A stretch of DNA of 64,000 nt from Cupriavidus necator (GCA_022041995.1 CP074381.1:744001-808000), one strand, 5' to 3'; counted from the stretch's first letter, positions 19,020 to 29,463 are shown. The notes: a model not told the origin generated them from the letters alone. Numbers and translations are program-made.

Positions 19020-20705
19020 TCAGAACAGGCAGGATGCCTCTTGCAGCACACGCTGCTTGGACACCGTGCCCATCAGTTCGCGGCTGGCGCTGTCGCGCAC
19101 CAGCGGGATGCGGTTGATGCCGTGCCCGGCAAACACCGCCAGGGCGTCGCGCAGGCGCGAATCCGGGGTTAGCGCGGGGAAGTCGCGTTCGGCCAGCGCC
19201 AGCACGTCATCCGAGGCCCCCTCGCGCTGGGCGCGCTGCAGCGCGTGGATCGACAGCGCGCCCAGCAGGCGGCCATCCGCTTCGACCAGATAGAGGTAGC
19301 GCGTGCCGGTCTCGGCAAACTTGTCGGCTGCGGCTGCCAGGGTAGCGTTCGGGTCGAGCACGGTATCGGTCGGGTCGCACAGGCCCGCCAGCGTCAGCGT
19401 GCGGGCATGTTCGGCGGCGGCCGAGGCCTGCGCGCGCTCGGCAATCACGCTGTACAGCGACAGCGTCTGGCAGCGTGACGCGGTGTAGTACGCCGCCACC
19501 GCGCCGATCATCGACGGCAGCAGCAGCGCGGGCGCCAGCGTCATCTCGAACACCATCAGCACCGACATCAGCGGCGCCTGGCTGGTGGCCGCCAGGAACG
19601 CACTCATGCCCACCAGCGGCAGCAGCGGCGCCGCACCGGTCGCCGTGCCCTGCATGCCGATGGCCAGCAACTGCCCGAGCGCCGCCCCCACGAACAGCGA
19701 CGGCGTGAACACGCCGCCGACCGCCCCCGAGCCCATGCTGATCACCGTTGCCACCAGCTTGGCCAGCAGCACGCCGGCCACCGGCACGCTCAGCGGCTGC
19801 TCCTGCAGGATGGTCTGAATGGTGGAATAGCCGTTGCCAACCACCTCGGGCACAGCCATCGCCAGCACGCCGACCAGCGCGCCGCCCAGCGTCAGCCTTG
19901 CCACTGGCCCGCCCGGCACGGCGGCAAAGCGGCCGCGCGCAAAGCCCGCCGCGCGCATGAACAGCGCGCCCGCAATGCCGGCGGCCACGCCCAGCGCCGC
20001 CGCGGCCAGCAGGATGTGCGGGCGCAGGTCGGGGGCGATATCCAGGCCCGGGTAGAGCGGCTGCAGGCCGCCGTGCCACTGGCTGACCATGGCGCCGGCC
20101 ACCGAAGCCAGGAACAGCGGCATCAGGCGCTGTACCGCGAGCGCCCCGAACACCACTTCGGCAACGAAGACGGCGGCGGAGAAGGGGGTGTGATAGACCG
20201 TGGCAAGGCCCGCCGCGGCCCCGCAGGCGGTCAGCATGCGGCGCATGTTCGAGCCGCCGCCGCGTTCCAGCCGGGTCGACGGGAACAGCGAGCCGCACAG
20301 CGCCGCCAGCTGGATCATCGCGCCTTCCTTGCCGACCGAGCTGCCGCTGACGATCGAGAAAAACGACGAGAGCGCGCGCAGCAAGGTGATCCGCACCGGC
20401 AGGCGGCCGCTGCCGTTGGCCACCGCTTCCATGTAGTCGGTAGCGCCGCCATGGCTGCCGGCCAGGCGGTTGGCCAGCACCAGCAGGCCGCCCGCCAGTG
20501 CGCCGCCCGCGGCCGGCACCACCACGCGCCACGCCAGCGCCAGCGTGGCGAATACGGCCACCACGTCGGCATGGCTGGAAAACAGGACCACGCCCGCGCC
20601 CTCCAGCGCTTCCTTGAACAGGGTGGTGGCAATGGCCGCGACGATCCCGACCGGGATGGCCGCGAACAGGGTAACTTCCTGGTCTTCAAGGAAACGCAAG
20701 CGCAT
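19020..20705 (-). CDS. ClC-family chloride channel/antiporter with C-terminal CBS domains
   Basis: An inner-membrane anion channel or H+/anion antiporter of about 561 residues. ClC selectivity-filter regions are visible as [16 protein letters not shown] (variant of GxxGxEGP) and [19 protein letters not shown] (GxFxP). About ten hydrophobic segments span residues 10-430, followed by two CBS domains ([31 protein letters not shown]). The filter Pro after EG is replaced by Ala, which may alter selectivity. ATG 20705 ([11 protein letters not shown]) is chosen; a start at 20771 is possible. The 300 bases before rhlE on the other strand serve as a divergent promoter region. Confidence 0.88.
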   Translation of the reverse strand: MRLRFLEDQEVTLFAAIPVGIVAAIATTLFKEALEGAGVVLFSSHADVVAVFATLALAWRVVVPAAGGALAGGLLVLANRLAGSHGGATDYMEAVANGSGRLPVRITLLRALSSFFSIVSGSSVGKEGAMIQLAALCGSLFPSTRLERGGGSNMRRMLTACGAAAGLATVYHTPFSAAVFVAEVVFGALAVQRLMPLFLASVAGAMVSQWHGGLQPLYPGLDIAPDLRPHILLAAAALGVAAGIAGALFMRAAGFARGRFAAVPGGPVARLTLGGALVGVLAMAVPEVVGNGYSTIQTILQEQPLSVPVAGVLLAKLVATVISMGSGAVGGVFTPSLFVGAALGQLLAIGMQGTATGAAPLLPLVGMSAFLAATSQAPLMSVLMVFEMTLAPALLLPSMIGAVAAYYTASRCQTLSLYSVIAERAQASAAAEHARTLTLAGLCDPTDTVLDPNATLAAAADKFAETGTRYLYLVEADGRLLGALSIHALQRAQREGASDDVLALAERDFPALTPDSRLRDALAVFAGHGINRIPLVRDSASRELMGTVSKQRVLQEASCLF

Positions 20706-21005
20706 GGCGGCTTTCCGGGGCACATGTGGCGCGGGTGCGGAGCCGGAACGGGGGCGGGCAGACGCTCTCATGATAGCGCAGCGCCACCCGCGCAGACCCG
20801 ATGTGCGCCGGCGCGCATGCGGGGCCGCGTCCGGTGCAGAACCCGCTGGTCCCGGACTGGTACACTACCGCTCTTTCCTTCGCGGGCGGGCCGGTGCCCT
20901 GCCAGGCCGGCTTCCCGGCGTTCGCGTTCCGATTCCGATCCGATTACCAGGAGCCATCCGGCGTTTGGCGCACCGCGTGCGCAGCGATGGCCCAAGCAGC
21001 AATTC
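20706..21005. other. divergent intergenic region between the ClC gene and rhlE
   Basis: No gene is seen in these 300 bases. A TACACT hexamer near 20860 could be a -10 box for rhlE. Nothing else is recognisable. Confidence 0.4.
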
Positions 21006-22592
21006 ATGTCTTTTTCTGAACTCGGCTTGTCCGACAAGATTGTGCGTGCCGTGGCCGAACAGGGCTACACCACGCCGACCCCCATCCAGGCCCAGGCGAT
21101 CCCCGCCATCCTCAAGGGCGGTGACCTGCTCGCCGGCGCGCAGACCGGCACCGGCAAGACCGCCGGCTTTACGCTGCCGATGCTGCAGCTGTTGTCCGAC
21201 TCCGCGGCGCGCGGCGCCAATGGCGCGCAGCGTCCGGCCCGCCTGCCGGTGCGCGCACTGGTGCTGACGCCCACGCGCGAACTGGCCGCCCAGGTCGAAG
21301 AGAGCGTGCGCAACTACGGCAAATACCTGCGCCTGCGCTCGATGGTGATGTTCGGCGGCGTCGGCATCAATCCGCAGATCGAGCAGCTCAAGCGCGGCGT
21401 CGAGATCGTCGTGGCCACGCCCGGCCGCCTGCTGGACCACGTGTCCCAGCGCACCATCGACCTGTCGCAGGTGGAGCTGCTGGTGCTCGATGAAGCCGAC
21501 CGCATGCTCGACATGGGCTTCATCCACGACATCCGCAAGATCCTCAACGTGCTGCCGGCCAAGCGCCAGAACCTGCTGTTCTCGGCGACGTTCTCGGACG
21601 ATATCCGCGCGCTGGCCGACCGCCTGCTGAACAACCCGGCCTCGATCGAGGTGGCGCGGCGCAATACCACGGCTGAGACCGTGGACCAGCGCGTCTACCC
21701 GGTGGACCGCGAGCGCAAGCGCGAGCTGCTGGCCCACCTGGTGCGCCAGCATGACTGGCACCAGGTGCTGGTATTTACGCGCACCAAGCACGGCGCCAAC
21801 CGCCTGGCCGAGCAGCTGACCAAGGACGGCCTGTCGGCACTGGCGATCCATGGCAACAAGAGCCAGTCGGCGCGCACGCGTGCGCTGTCGGAATTCAAGT
21901 CCGGCACGCTGCGGCTGCTGGTGGCAACCGATATCGCCGCGCGCGGCATCGACATCGACCAGCTGCCGCACGTGGTCAACTTCGACCTGCCCAACGTGCC
22001 CGAGGACTATGTGCACCGCATCGGCCGCACCGGCCGCGCCGGCGCCGAGGGCGAAGCGATCTCGCTGGTCTGCGTGGACGAGATTGCGCTGCTGCGCGAT
22101 ATCGAACGCCTGATCAAGCGCAAGCTCGAGCAGACCGTGCTGGCGGGCTTCGAGGTCGACCCGAGCATCGCGCCCGAGCCGATCCAGAAGGGCCGCCAGC
22201 AGCGCGGTGGTGGCCAGGGGCAAGGACAAGGCCAGGGCCGCGGACGCGCCCAGGCACGTCCGGCCGGCAACGAAGGCGAGGGCGCCCAGCGCCAACGCCC
22301 GGCGCGCGAAGCGCAGGCTGCGCCGCGGCAAGCCCAGGGCGGCCAGCCGCGCACGCGCGCTGCCGAAGGCGGCCAGCGCGGCAACGGTGCAGCCAACGGC
22401 AACCGTGGCGGCCAGCCCGCCGGCGGCGCGCGCAATCCCGCACCGCGCCGCGACGGCCAGGAGCCGGCGCGCCAGCAACGGACCACGGCTCAACCCGCGC
22501 GCCAGCCGCACGACGCGGCACCGGCACCGGCGCGCAATCGCCGTCCGGCGCAGGCCGCGCTGCTCGGCGGCAACCGCAAGCCGGCGCGCTGA
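21006..22592 (+). CDS. rhlE: DEAD-box ATP-dependent RNA helicase, RhlE type
   Basis: An RNA-dependent ATPase/helicase acting in ribosome assembly or mRNA turnover. From ATG 21006, [20 protein letters not shown] is the start of the Q motif region. [11 protein letters not shown] (Walker A), LDEADRML (DEAD), [11 protein letters not shown] (SAT) and [14 protein letters not shown] follow in order over residues 1-380. The last ~130 residues are a low-complexity Gly/Arg/Gln/Pro tail starting after about residue 390, common in RhlE and likely RNA-binding. Total 528 residues. Confidence 0.92.
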   Translation: MSFSELGLSDKIVRAVAEQGYTTPTPIQAQAIPAILKGGDLLAGAQTGTGKTAGFTLPMLQLLSDSAARGANGAQRPARLPVRALVLTPTRELAAQVEESVRNYGKYLRLRSMVMFGGVGINPQIEQLKRGVEIVVATPGRLLDHVSQRTIDLSQVELLVLDEADRMLDMGFIHDIRKILNVLPAKRQNLLFSATFSDDIRALADRLLNNPASIEVARRNTTAETVDQRVYPVDRERKRELLAHLVRQHDWHQVLVFTRTKHGANRLAEQLTKDGLSALAIHGNKSQSARTRALSEFKSGTLRLLVATDIAARGIDIDQLPHVVNFDLPNVPEDYVHRIGRTGRAGAEGEAISLVCVDEIALLRDIERLIKRKLEQTVLAGFEVDPSIAPEPIQKGRQQRGGGQGQGQGQGRGRAQARPAGNEGEGAQRQRPAREAQAAPRQAQGGQPRTRAAEGGQRGNGAANGNRGGQPAGGARNPAPRRDGQEPARQQRTTAQPARQPHDAAPAPARNRRPAQAALLGGNRKPAR

Positions 22593-22611
22593 GCGGATCA
22601 GGGCTGACACC

Positions 22612-23658
22612 ATGCACGCGTCCGATGCCCCGGCCGAGCCCGGCGTTCCCTACGCCGGCCTGACGCCGGCGCTGATGCTGGACGCGCTGGAAGGCGCCGG
22701 CCTGCGCCCCGACGGGCGCCTGCTGGCGCTCAACAGCTACGAGAACCGCGTCTGGCAGCTGGGCATCGAGGATGCCGCGCCAGTCATCGCCAAGTTCTAC
22801 CGTCCGGGCCGCTGGACCGACGCGGCCATCCTGGAAGAACACACCTTCGTGCAGCAGCTGGCCGATGCCGAGATCCCGGCCGTGCCGGCCATGGTGCTGG
22901 CACCGGGCGAGGCCGGCACGCTGCTGCATCACGCCGGCTTCCGCTTCGCGGTATTCCCCCGCTGCGGCGGCCGCGAGCCCGCGCTGGACCGTTCCGACAC
23001 GCTGACCTGGCTCGGCCGCTTTATCGGCCGCATCCACGCGCTGGGGGCGACGCAGCCCTACCAGGCGCGCCCGGCGCTGGATCTGGAAACCTTCGGCATT
23101 GCCCCGCGCGACTGGCTGCTCGCCAGCGGCTGCATTCCCGCCGACCTGCTGCCCGCGTGGCAATCGGTGACGGACCTGGCGCTGGACGGCGTGCGCCGCT
23201 GCTATGAGCGCGCCGGCGAGGTGCGCCTGCTGCGCACCCACGGCGACTGCCATCGCGGCAACGTGCTGTGGATCGACGAGGACGATGCGCGCGGCGGCAC
23301 CCATGGCGCGCCGGGCCCGCACTTCGTGGACTTCGACGACAGCCGCATGGCGCCGGCGATCCAGGACATCTGGATGCTGCTGGAGGGCGACCGCGCGGCC
23401 ATGCAGGACCAGCTGGCCGATATTGTTGCCGGCTATGAAGACTTCGCCGATTTCCAGCCGCGCGAACTATGGCTGGTGGAAGCGCTGCGCACGCTGCGGC
23501 TGCTGCACTACAGCGCCTGGCTGGCCAGCCGCTGGGCCGACCCGGCCTTTCCGGCCGCGTTCCCGTGGTTCGGCACGGCGCGCTACTGGCAGGACCGCAT
23601 CCTGGAGCTGCGCGAACAGGTAGCGCTGATGGACGAAGCGCCCCTGTGGGGCGCCTGA
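22612..23658 (+). CDS. srkA: SrkA/YihE-like serine/threonine protein kinase
   Basis: A stress-response kinase of the aminoglycoside-phosphotransferase fold; in E. coli SrkA counters stress-induced death. The 348 residues contain LNSYENRVWQLG (ATP-binding region), KFYRPGRWT, the catalytic loop LRTHGDCHRGNVLW and the metal motif HFVDFDDSRMAP, all in the expected order. ATG 22612 is 19 bases after the rhlE stop, so the two may be co-transcribed. The following 47 bases before uspA contain no clear terminator. Confidence 0.9.
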   Translation: MHASDAPAEPGVPYAGLTPALMLDALEGAGLRPDGRLLALNSYENRVWQLGIEDAAPVIAKFYRPGRWTDAAILEEHTFVQQLADAEIPAVPAMVLAPGEAGTLLHHAGFRFAVFPRCGGREPALDRSDTLTWLGRFIGRIHALGATQPYQARPALDLETFGIAPRDWLLASGCIPADLLPAWQSVTDLALDGVRRCYERAGEVRLLRTHGDCHRGNVLWIDEDDARGGTHGAPGPHFVDFDDSRMAPAIQDIWMLLEGDRAAMQDQLADIVAGYEDFADFQPRELWLVEALRTLRLLHYSAWLASRWADPAFPAAFPWFGTARYWQDRILELREQVALMDEAPLWGA

Positions 23659-23705
23659 GGCCTACCGGGCGGCGCCGCCAGGGCGCCGCTATTTCGCCGC
23701 CTTGC

Positions 23706-24146
23706 TCAACCCTTCTTTTCCGGCGCCTTGACCAGCAGCACCGGGCACTCGGCCTGCGCCAGCACGCGGCCCGCGACTGAACCGATCACCGCATCGAAGA
23801 ACGAACCCCGGCCATGCGTGCCCATCACGATGGCCGCGGCGTCGACCGAGCGCGCACAGGCGACGATGCGCTCCGGCGCGAAGCCGTGCAGCGGATGCCG
23901 CTCAAACGGCACCTTGGCTGCGGACAGGATGTCGCAGACCGCCGCCATGGCCTTGTCGCTGGCCTCCTTGTGCCAGTCGTCGATGGTTTCCTTGCTGACA
24001 AAGGCGCGCACCTGGCCGCTCACTTCCGGCGCCACATGCACGACATGCACGGTGAATCCGCTCTGCAGCAGCTTGCCTTCGGCGATAAAACGGGCCGCGG
24101 CGTCGCTGAAGGCCGAGCCGTCGGTGGCGAGCACGATATTGGTCAT
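23706..24146 (-). CDS. universal stress protein, UspA family
   Basis: A 146-residue single-domain Usp. The start MTNIVLATDGSAFSDAAARF has the family beta-strand/Asp pattern. The ATP-binding signature G-x2-G-x9-G-S appears as GTHGRGSFFDAVIGSVAG near the C-terminus. ATG 24146 follows a GGAGATT ribosome site. It is convergent with srkA. An FNR-like half-palindrome lies about 100 bases upstream, fitting the frequent control of Usp genes by oxygen. Confidence 0.92.
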   Translation of the reverse strand: MTNIVLATDGSAFSDAAARFIAEGKLLQSGFTVHVVHVAPEVSGQVRAFVSKETIDDWHKEASDKAMAAVCDILSAAKVPFERHPLHGFAPERIVACARSVDAAAIVMGTHGRGSFFDAVIGSVAGRVLAQAECPVLLVKAPEKKG

Positions 24147-24491
24147 GTCGGGAATCTCCTGGATGGGGGCTGTCGGCAGGCGGTGCGCCATGAGGCGGCA
24201 CTGCCACTGGAACCATCATGGTGCCTAGTGTCCTGCCAGGACCCGATTTAGATCAAGTCGGATCGGATTTATCAGATCCCGCCGTGCGATAGCCGGCCAG
24301 CTGACGGATTCCGTCAATCCGGCTGAAGCATTTGGCCATTGCCCCGTCAACGCGGTGGCGCGTAGCATGCTCCCGAGCTCCGCGGCAGGCATTGGCACGC
24401 CCGCGCTGCTGCAGGCACGGCCCATCCCAGACAAATTCAATGCAAGCTGCCCCCGGCGATGGCGCGGGCGGCGATTCCGGAGACGACGATC
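24147..24491. other. divergent intergenic region between uspA and a CoA-transferase gene
   Basis: 345 bases without a supported gene. It contains the FNR-like site at 24243-24256 and the leaders of both genes; nothing else is recognised. Confidence 0.45.
24243..24256 (-). promoter_or_regulatory. FNR/Anr-like site upstream of uspA
   Basis: On the uspA strand the sequence is TTGATCTAAATCGG against the consensus TTGAT-N4-ATCAA. One half is perfect; the other matches three of five. It is 97 bases before the uspA ATG. Confidence 0.3.
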
Positions 24492-25559
24492 ATGAGTGAG
24501 CGTGGCAACCTCCTGCCCCTGCGCGGCATCAAGGTAGTGGAATTCGAAGGCATCGGCCCCGGCCCGTTGTGCGGTGCGATGCTGGCCGGCCTGGGCGCCG
24601 AGGTCACGCTGGTGACCCGCCCGGTCGCGCCGGATGCCCGCCGCATCCTGCGCGGCCAGCCCGTGCCGCCTGAGATGGAGCTGGAGCACGGCAAGCGCGT
24701 GGTGCAACTGAACTTGAAGTCGCCGCAAGACGTGGCCGCCGCGCTGGACCTGGTGGCCGGCGCCGACGCGCTGATCGAAGGACTGCGCCCGGGCGCGATG
24801 GAGCGCCTCGGCCTGGGCCCGAAGGCGTGCCATGCACGCAATCCGCGCCTGGTCTACGGCCGCATGACCGGCTGGGGCCAGTCCGGCCCGCTGTCGCAGA
24901 GCGCCGGCCACGACCTCAACTACATCGCGCTGACCGGCCTCTTGTCGATGGCCGCGCGCGAGGGCGAGCTGCCGATGGTGCCGCCGACCGTGGTGGGCGA
25001 TGCCACCGGCGCGCTTGGCCTGGCATTCGGCATCACCAGCGCCATCCTGAGCGCGCGCGCCAGCGGCGAGGGCTGTGTGGTGGATGCGGCCATCACCGAT
25101 ATCGTCGCCATGCTGGGCTCGCTGGTGCAGGTGTCGCGCGCAGCCGGCACGCTGGGCGGCCCGCAACCCAGCCCCTTCCACGATTCGCCGTTCTATGACG
25201 TCTTCCCTTGTGCCGACGGCCGCGCCATCACGCTGGGCGCGCTTGAACCGCAGTTCTACCGCGAGCTGCTCGAGCGGCTCGAACTGACCGGTATCGACCC
25301 CGCCGCGCAGTATGACCGCGCCCAGTGGCCCGCGGTGAAGGCGCGCATTGCCGCGTGCATCGCAGGCAAGCCCAGCACCCACTGGGAGGCGGTGCTGGGC
25401 GGCACCGACGTGTGCTTTGCGCGCGTGCTGACCCTGGACGAGGCCGCGCGCCATCCGCACAACCAGGCACGCGGCACGTATCGGCTGTACCAGCAGGGCG
25501 AGCGCGAGGTGCCGCGTTCGGCGCCGGCACCGCGCTTCCTGCCCGCAGGCACGGAATGA
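24492..25559 (+). CDS. CaiB/BaiF family CoA-transferase, alpha-methylacyl-CoA racemase-like
   Basis: A 355-residue class III CoA-transferase fold. It begins MSERGNLLPLRGIKVVEFEG, then GPGPLCGAMLAGLGAEVTLV (CoA-binding region). YGRMTGWGQSGPLSQSAGHD and VVDAAITDIVAMLGSLVQ match the racemase branch, where a His and an Asp carry the proton transfers. The likely reaction is epimerisation of a 2-methylacyl-CoA; a true CoA transfer is possible. ATG 24492 fits the family start. A carboxymuconolactone-decarboxylase-like gene follows 91 bases downstream. Confidence 0.85.
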   Translation: MSERGNLLPLRGIKVVEFEGIGPGPLCGAMLAGLGAEVTLVTRPVAPDARRILRGQPVPPEMELEHGKRVVQLNLKSPQDVAAALDLVAGADALIEGLRPGAMERLGLGPKACHARNPRLVYGRMTGWGQSGPLSQSAGHDLNYIALTGLLSMAAREGELPMVPPTVVGDATGALGLAFGITSAILSARASGEGCVVDAAITDIVAMLGSLVQVSRAAGTLGGPQPSPFHDSPFYDVFPCADGRAITLGALEPQFYRELLERLELTGIDPAAQYDRAQWPAVKARIAACIAGKPSTHWEAVLGGTDVCFARVLTLDEAARHPHNQARGTYRLYQQGEREVPRSAPAPRFLPAGTE

Positions 25560-25650
25560 CCCGGGCCGCGGCACTGATGCCGCGGCCTCTCGAATCTGCT
25601 TGACCGGTTCGGCTACCATGGGGCATCCACCCAAACCGGAGACCCAAGCC

Positions 25651-26061
25651 ATGGCCGAACCCAGCCAATCTCCCGCCTATACCCCCACGCCGGCCTTCGA
25701 GGCCGGTCTTGACGTGCGCACCGAAGTGCTCGGCCCCGAGCACGTCCGGCGCGCGCTGGACGCCGCCGCGCAGCAGGGCGACACCAGCCTGCAGCAACTG
25801 GTGACGGAGTTCGCCTGGGGCACGGTCTGGACCCGCGACGGCCTGGACCGCAAGCAGCGCAGCCTGGCCACAGTGTCGATGCTGATTGCGCTGAACCGGC
25901 CGCAGGAGCTGGCCGGGCACCTGCGTGGCGCGCTCGCCAACGGCGTTACGCCGCAGGAACTGCGCGAGCTGATGGTGCACAGCGCGGTCTACTGCGGGTT
26001 CCCCGCGGCGCTGGATGCGAGCCGCAAGCTGACTGAAGTCCTTGACGCTGCCAACGGGTAA
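25651..26061 (+). CDS. carboxymuconolactone decarboxylase (CMD/AhpD-like) family protein
   Basis: 136 residues from ATG 25651, which has GGAG eight bases upstream. The family pattern is seen as QQLVTEFAWGTVWTRDGLDR, LATVSMLIALNRPQELAGHL and LRELMVHSAVYCGFPAALD. It resembles 4-carboxymuconolactone decarboxylase (PcaC), but no protocatechuate genes are nearby and a single Cys (CGFP) replaces the CxxC of AhpD. The substrate is undetermined. Confidence 0.85.
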   Translation: MAEPSQSPAYTPTPAFEAGLDVRTEVLGPEHVRRALDAAAQQGDTSLQQLVTEFAWGTVWTRDGLDRKQRSLATVSMLIALNRPQELAGHLRGALANGVTPQELRELMVHSAVYCGFPAALDASRKLTEVLDAANG

Positions 26062-26224
26062 CGCCTACCGCGGCATCGATACGAAAACAGCGCGACGCAG
26101 AAAAGTCTGACTCTGATGCAGATTTTGCCGCATCTGCGCGGCGAGGATTCGGCGCGTCAGGATCTCTCCGGCCCCTTAACCTTGGCACCAGGCCAAGCCA
26201 TGCCAGTCGTTAAGGAGCCTCAAA

Positions 26225-26851
26225 TTGCATCTCGCGCTGATCGTCGACGAACCTTCCCAGTTCCGCGCCACGCTGTCCGCTGAACTATGCGCTGAGCTGG
26301 ACGCCGGCGAAGTACTGGAAACGGACGGCATGCCGGAAGCGTTCCGGCTGGTGCGCGAGCACCGGCCGGGGCTGGTGCTGGTTGATGTCGACCGCTTCGG
26401 CAATCCGGGCATCGACTTTGTCCGGCGCGTCGCGGCGACGCTGCCCAGCGTGCCCTTGCTGGTACTGTCCGACAGCGACGGCACGCTGGCGGCGGTGCGG
26501 GCGCTGCGCGCAGGCGCCCATGGCTTTGTGGCCAAGCAGCGTGGACTGGCCGAGGTGATGCAGGCCGTGCGCGGCGTGCTGAGCGGCTACCTGGTATTTC
26601 CCATGGATACACTGGAGACCGTGCGCCATATCGGCGAGCAGCGGGAATCCGGCTATGCGAGGCTGAGCAACCGCGAAATCACCATCCTGCAGTACCTGGC
26701 GCGCGGCCATTCCAACAAGTCGATCGCCGCGCAACTGCTGATCAGCAGCAAGACGGTCAGTACCCACAAGGCTAACATCATGGCCAAGCTCAATGTCGGC
26801 TCCCTGGTTGAAATGGTGGACTACGCGCGTCGGCATCAGCTGGTGTGGTGA
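26225..26851 (+). CDS. LuxR/NarL-family response regulator (BvgA/FimZ-like)
   Basis: 208 residues: an N-terminal receiver domain (about 1-120) and a C-terminal LuxR HTH (about 143-205, LSNREITILQYLARGHSNKS ... SSKTVSTHKANIMAKL). In the receiver, VDE supplies the acidic pair, LVDVDRF the probable phospho-Asp, SDSDG the Thr/Ser position and KQRG the conserved Lys. The start is TTG at 26225 behind AAGGAGCC. No histidine kinase is adjacent, so the partner is unknown. The following gene is an L,D-transpeptidase. Confidence 0.87.
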   Translation: MHLALIVDEPSQFRATLSAELCAELDAGEVLETDGMPEAFRLVREHRPGLVLVDVDRFGNPGIDFVRRVAATLPSVPLLVLSDSDGTLAAVRALRAGAHGFVAKQRGLAEVMQAVRGVLSGYLVFPMDTLETVRHIGEQRESGYARLSNREITILQYLARGHSNKSIAAQLLISSKTVSTHKANIMAKLNVGSLVEMVDYARRHQLVW

Positions 26852-26935
26852 CGCGCACCCCGAGTGTCTTGCCGCACCGTGCCGCCATCGCGGGTAGACT
26901 GTGGGCGTGTGTGACGAATCCGAACTTTTCGCCCG

Positions 26936-28528
26936 ATGCCACCGTACCTGAATGCCGCCGCACGCCGCCTGGGCGCTGTCGTGCTTGCCTGCGCCGCCGC
27001 ATGCCTGGCCACGCCTGCCTTCGCCAACGATCCGATGTGGTTTGCGCAGGGCCGTCCGGTGCCGGCGGCCCGCCAGGCCGTCGATGCGCTGGCCGCGGCC
27101 GCGGCCGACGGCCTCGATCCGCGCGACTACGATGCCGACGCCTTGCGCCAGGCCGTGATTCAGGCCGGCAGCGGGCCAGCATTGCCGCCGGACGCCGCTG
27201 CACGCGTGGATGCGGCACTGAGCGCCGCGATGGAGCGCATGCTGGCAGACCTGCACGGCGGACGCGTCAACCCGCGCGCGGTCCATGCCAACTTTGCCCC
27301 GCAGGCGGAACGGCCCTTCGATGCCGCCATCTGGCTGCGCGATGCCGTCGCGCAGCAGCGGCTGCCCGACGCCATCCGCCGGGCAGCGCCCACCTTCCCG
27401 CTCTATGGCACGCTGCGAGAGGCCCTGGCGCGGTACCGCGAGATCGCAAAGCAGCCGGCCTGGGGGCAGCCGCTGCCACCCTTGCCGGCAAGCAAGCTGA
27501 CGCCGGGCCAGCCCTGGGCCGGTGCCGCGGCGTTGGCTGCACGCCTGGTTGGGCTGGGCGACCTGCCCGCCGGCACCCAGGCGCCGGCCCGCTACGAAGG
27601 CGCCCTGGTCGACGGCGTCAAGGCGTTCCAGTCGCGCCACGGCCTGGAGGCCGACGGCGTGATCGGCGCGGGCACGTTGGCACAACTCAACCTGCCCATC
27701 GCCAGCCGTGTGCGGCAAATCGAACTGACCATGGAGCGGCTGCGCTGGACGCCGTTGGACGGTCCGCGCATGATCGTGGTGAACGTGCCTGAGTTCATGC
27801 TGCGCGCCTATGAGATCCGCGACGGCAAGCTCGACATCAAGCTCGAAATGAAGGTGATCGTCGGCAAGGCACTGGATACGCGCACGCCGCTGTTCGAGGA
27901 GGATATGCGCTACATCGAGTTCAGCCCGTACTGGAACATCCCGCCCTCGATCGCGCGCCGAGAGACCGTGCCGCAGCTGCGCCGCGATCCGGCCTATTTC
28001 AACCGGCAGGGCCTGGAGTTCGTCAATGGCGAAGGCAAGGCCGTGACCACGCTGTCCGACGAGAATCTCGAAGCAGTGCTGAACGGCCGCATGCGCATCC
28101 GCCAGCGGCCGGGGCCGCTGAACGCACTGGGCGATATCAAGTTCATGTTTCCCAACAACGAGAACATCTACCTGCACCACACGCCCTCGCCGCAGCTGTT
28201 CAAGCGCGACCGGCGCGACTTCAGCCACGGCTGCATCCGCGTGGAAGCCCCAGTAGCATTGGCGCAGTTCGTGATGCAGGATATGCCGGACTGGAACGAG
28301 ACCCGGATCCGCGAAGCGATGACGCGTGGCAAGTCCAATACGGTGCGCCTGCAGCAGCCCTTGCCGGTGGTGCTGGCCTACGGCACGGTCATTGCGCGCG
28401 CCGATGGTCGTGTATCCTTCTTGCCTGACATTTACGGTCACGACAAATTGCTGGACAAGGCGCTGCGGCAACGCAACGGACGACCCCAGCAACCAGCTAT
28501 TGCAAGCGCCTCCGGCACCACCCACTGA
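26936..28528 (+). CDS. murein L,D-transpeptidase (YcbB/LdtD type)
   Basis: A periplasmic enzyme making 3-3 peptidoglycan cross-links or related exchange. The 530 residues have an N-terminal signal sequence (LGAVVLACAAACLATPAFAN), an L,D-transpeptidase scaffold domain, a peptidoglycan-binding helix bundle (VDGVKAFQSRHGLEADGVIG, about 220-265) and a YkuD catalytic domain with the motif DFSHGCIRVEAPVALA; the catalytic Cys is near residue 434. It sits 30 bases before a DUF882 gene, the same pairing as ycbB-ycbK in E. coli. Confidence 0.92.
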   Translation: MPPYLNAAARRLGAVVLACAAACLATPAFANDPMWFAQGRPVPAARQAVDALAAAAADGLDPRDYDADALRQAVIQAGSGPALPPDAAARVDAALSAAMERMLADLHGGRVNPRAVHANFAPQAERPFDAAIWLRDAVAQQRLPDAIRRAAPTFPLYGTLREALARYREIAKQPAWGQPLPPLPASKLTPGQPWAGAAALAARLVGLGDLPAGTQAPARYEGALVDGVKAFQSRHGLEADGVIGAGTLAQLNLPIASRVRQIELTMERLRWTPLDGPRMIVVNVPEFMLRAYEIRDGKLDIKLEMKVIVGKALDTRTPLFEEDMRYIEFSPYWNIPPSIARRETVPQLRRDPAYFNRQGLEFVNGEGKAVTTLSDENLEAVLNGRMRIRQRPGPLNALGDIKFMFPNNENIYLHHTPSPQLFKRDRRDFSHGCIRVEAPVALAQFVMQDMPDWNETRIREAMTRGKSNTVRLQQPLPVVLAYGTVIARADGRVSFLPDIYGHDKLLDKALRQRNGRPQQPAIASASGTTH

Positions 28529-28558
28529 GGCGCCACTGGCACATTCAGAGGAAGTACC

Positions 28559-29146
28559 ATGACTGATGCGACGCGCAAGGCACGCCGCCGCTTTCTTCAT
28601 ACCACCGGAGGCCTGGCCCTTGCCGCCGGCCTGATGCCGCTGGCGCCGCGCCAGGCGCTGGCCAGCCTGTCTGCAAGCCAGGCCCTGGCAGGCCTGCCGG
28701 ACGCCCGCACGCTGGCTTTCGACCACACCCACACCGGCGAACGCGTGTCCTTGGTCTATGCCGTTGGCGACCGCTTCGTGCCCGACGCGCTGACTACGCT
28801 CAACGGCTTCCTGCGCGATCACTACTCCGGCAAGGTCGGCATGATCGACCCGCAGCTGTTCGACCTGCTGTTCCAGGTCCGCCGCGAGCTTGGCACCGAC
28901 CAGCCGTTCCAGGTCATTTCCGGCTACCGCAGCCCGGCCACCAACTCGCGCCTGCGCAACACGCGCGGCGGCGGCGTGGCCAGGCACAGCCTGCACATGG
29001 ACGGCAAGGCCATCGACATCCGCCTGGCCGGCGTGCCGCTGGCGGACGTGCGCGACGCGGCCAAGTCATTGCAGGGCGGGGGCGTCGGCTTCTACGAGTC
29101 TGACCAGTTCGTGCACATCGATACCGGGCGCGTGCGTTACTGGTAA
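28559..29146 (+). CDS. DUF882 (M15-like) murein hydrolase, YcbK/MepK family, Tat-exported
   Basis: 195 residues, zinc peptidase-like. In E. coli MepK (YcbK) cleaves 3-3 cross-links, which would oppose the transpeptidase encoded just upstream. The N-terminus carries a twin-arginine signal (RRRFLHTTGGLALAAG). The catalytic region shows VISGYRSPATNSRLR, HSLHMDGKAIDIRL and QFVHIDTGRVRYW, with His, Asp and His as zinc ligands. The export route and context suggest it acts in the periplasm alongside the L,D-transpeptidase. Confidence 0.9.
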   Translation: MTDATRKARRRFLHTTGGLALAAGLMPLAPRQALASLSASQALAGLPDARTLAFDHTHTGERVSLVYAVGDRFVPDALTTLNGFLRDHYSGKVGMIDPQLFDLLFQVRRELGTDQPFQVISGYRSPATNSRLRNTRGGGVARHSLHMDGKAIDIRLAGVPLADVRDAAKSLQGGGVGFYESDQFVHIDTGRVRYW

Positions 29147-29211
29147 GCGCTGTCGGTGGCCGCTCCTCCATGGTGGGCGGCCCGCTTTTCCAGCCTGGCA
29201 AAACCAAAGCA

Positions 29212-29245
29212 AAAAGCCGCGATCTCTTGCGAGAACGCGGCTTTT
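29212..29245. terminator. bidirectional intrinsic terminator
   Basis: AAAAGCCGCG (29212-29221) and CGCGGCTTTT (29236-29245) are perfect complements around a 14-base loop, with T-runs on both strands. It can end the DUF882 transcript on the plus strand and the tRNA-Met transcript on the minus strand. Confidence 0.85.
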
Positions 29246-29253
29246 CAAATAGA

Positions 29254-29330
<77 letters not shown>

Positions 29331-29413
29331 AACGAAGACTGAGATTATACCTACGCTTTCGCGACTGTCAACACCTTCCCCTGAAGATTTTGCAGGAAGG
29401 TTCCTCCCATGAA

Positions 29414-29443
29414 AAAACGGCAGGCCGGATGGCCTGCCGTTTT
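29414..29443. terminator. intrinsic terminator after the MHS transporter gene
   Basis: AAAACGGCAGGCC (29414-29426) and GGCCTGCCGTTTT (29431-29443) form a perfect 13-base stem with a four-base loop. On the minus strand it follows the transporter stop by 21 bases. Confidence 0.88.
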
Positions 29444-29463
29444 CGTTAGTGCCGCATGACCGC

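Noticed and set aside
26285..28996. 903-codon open frame on the minus strand
   Set aside because: Antisense to the response regulator, the L,D-transpeptidase and the DUF882 gene, all with strong motifs; composition typical of a shadow.
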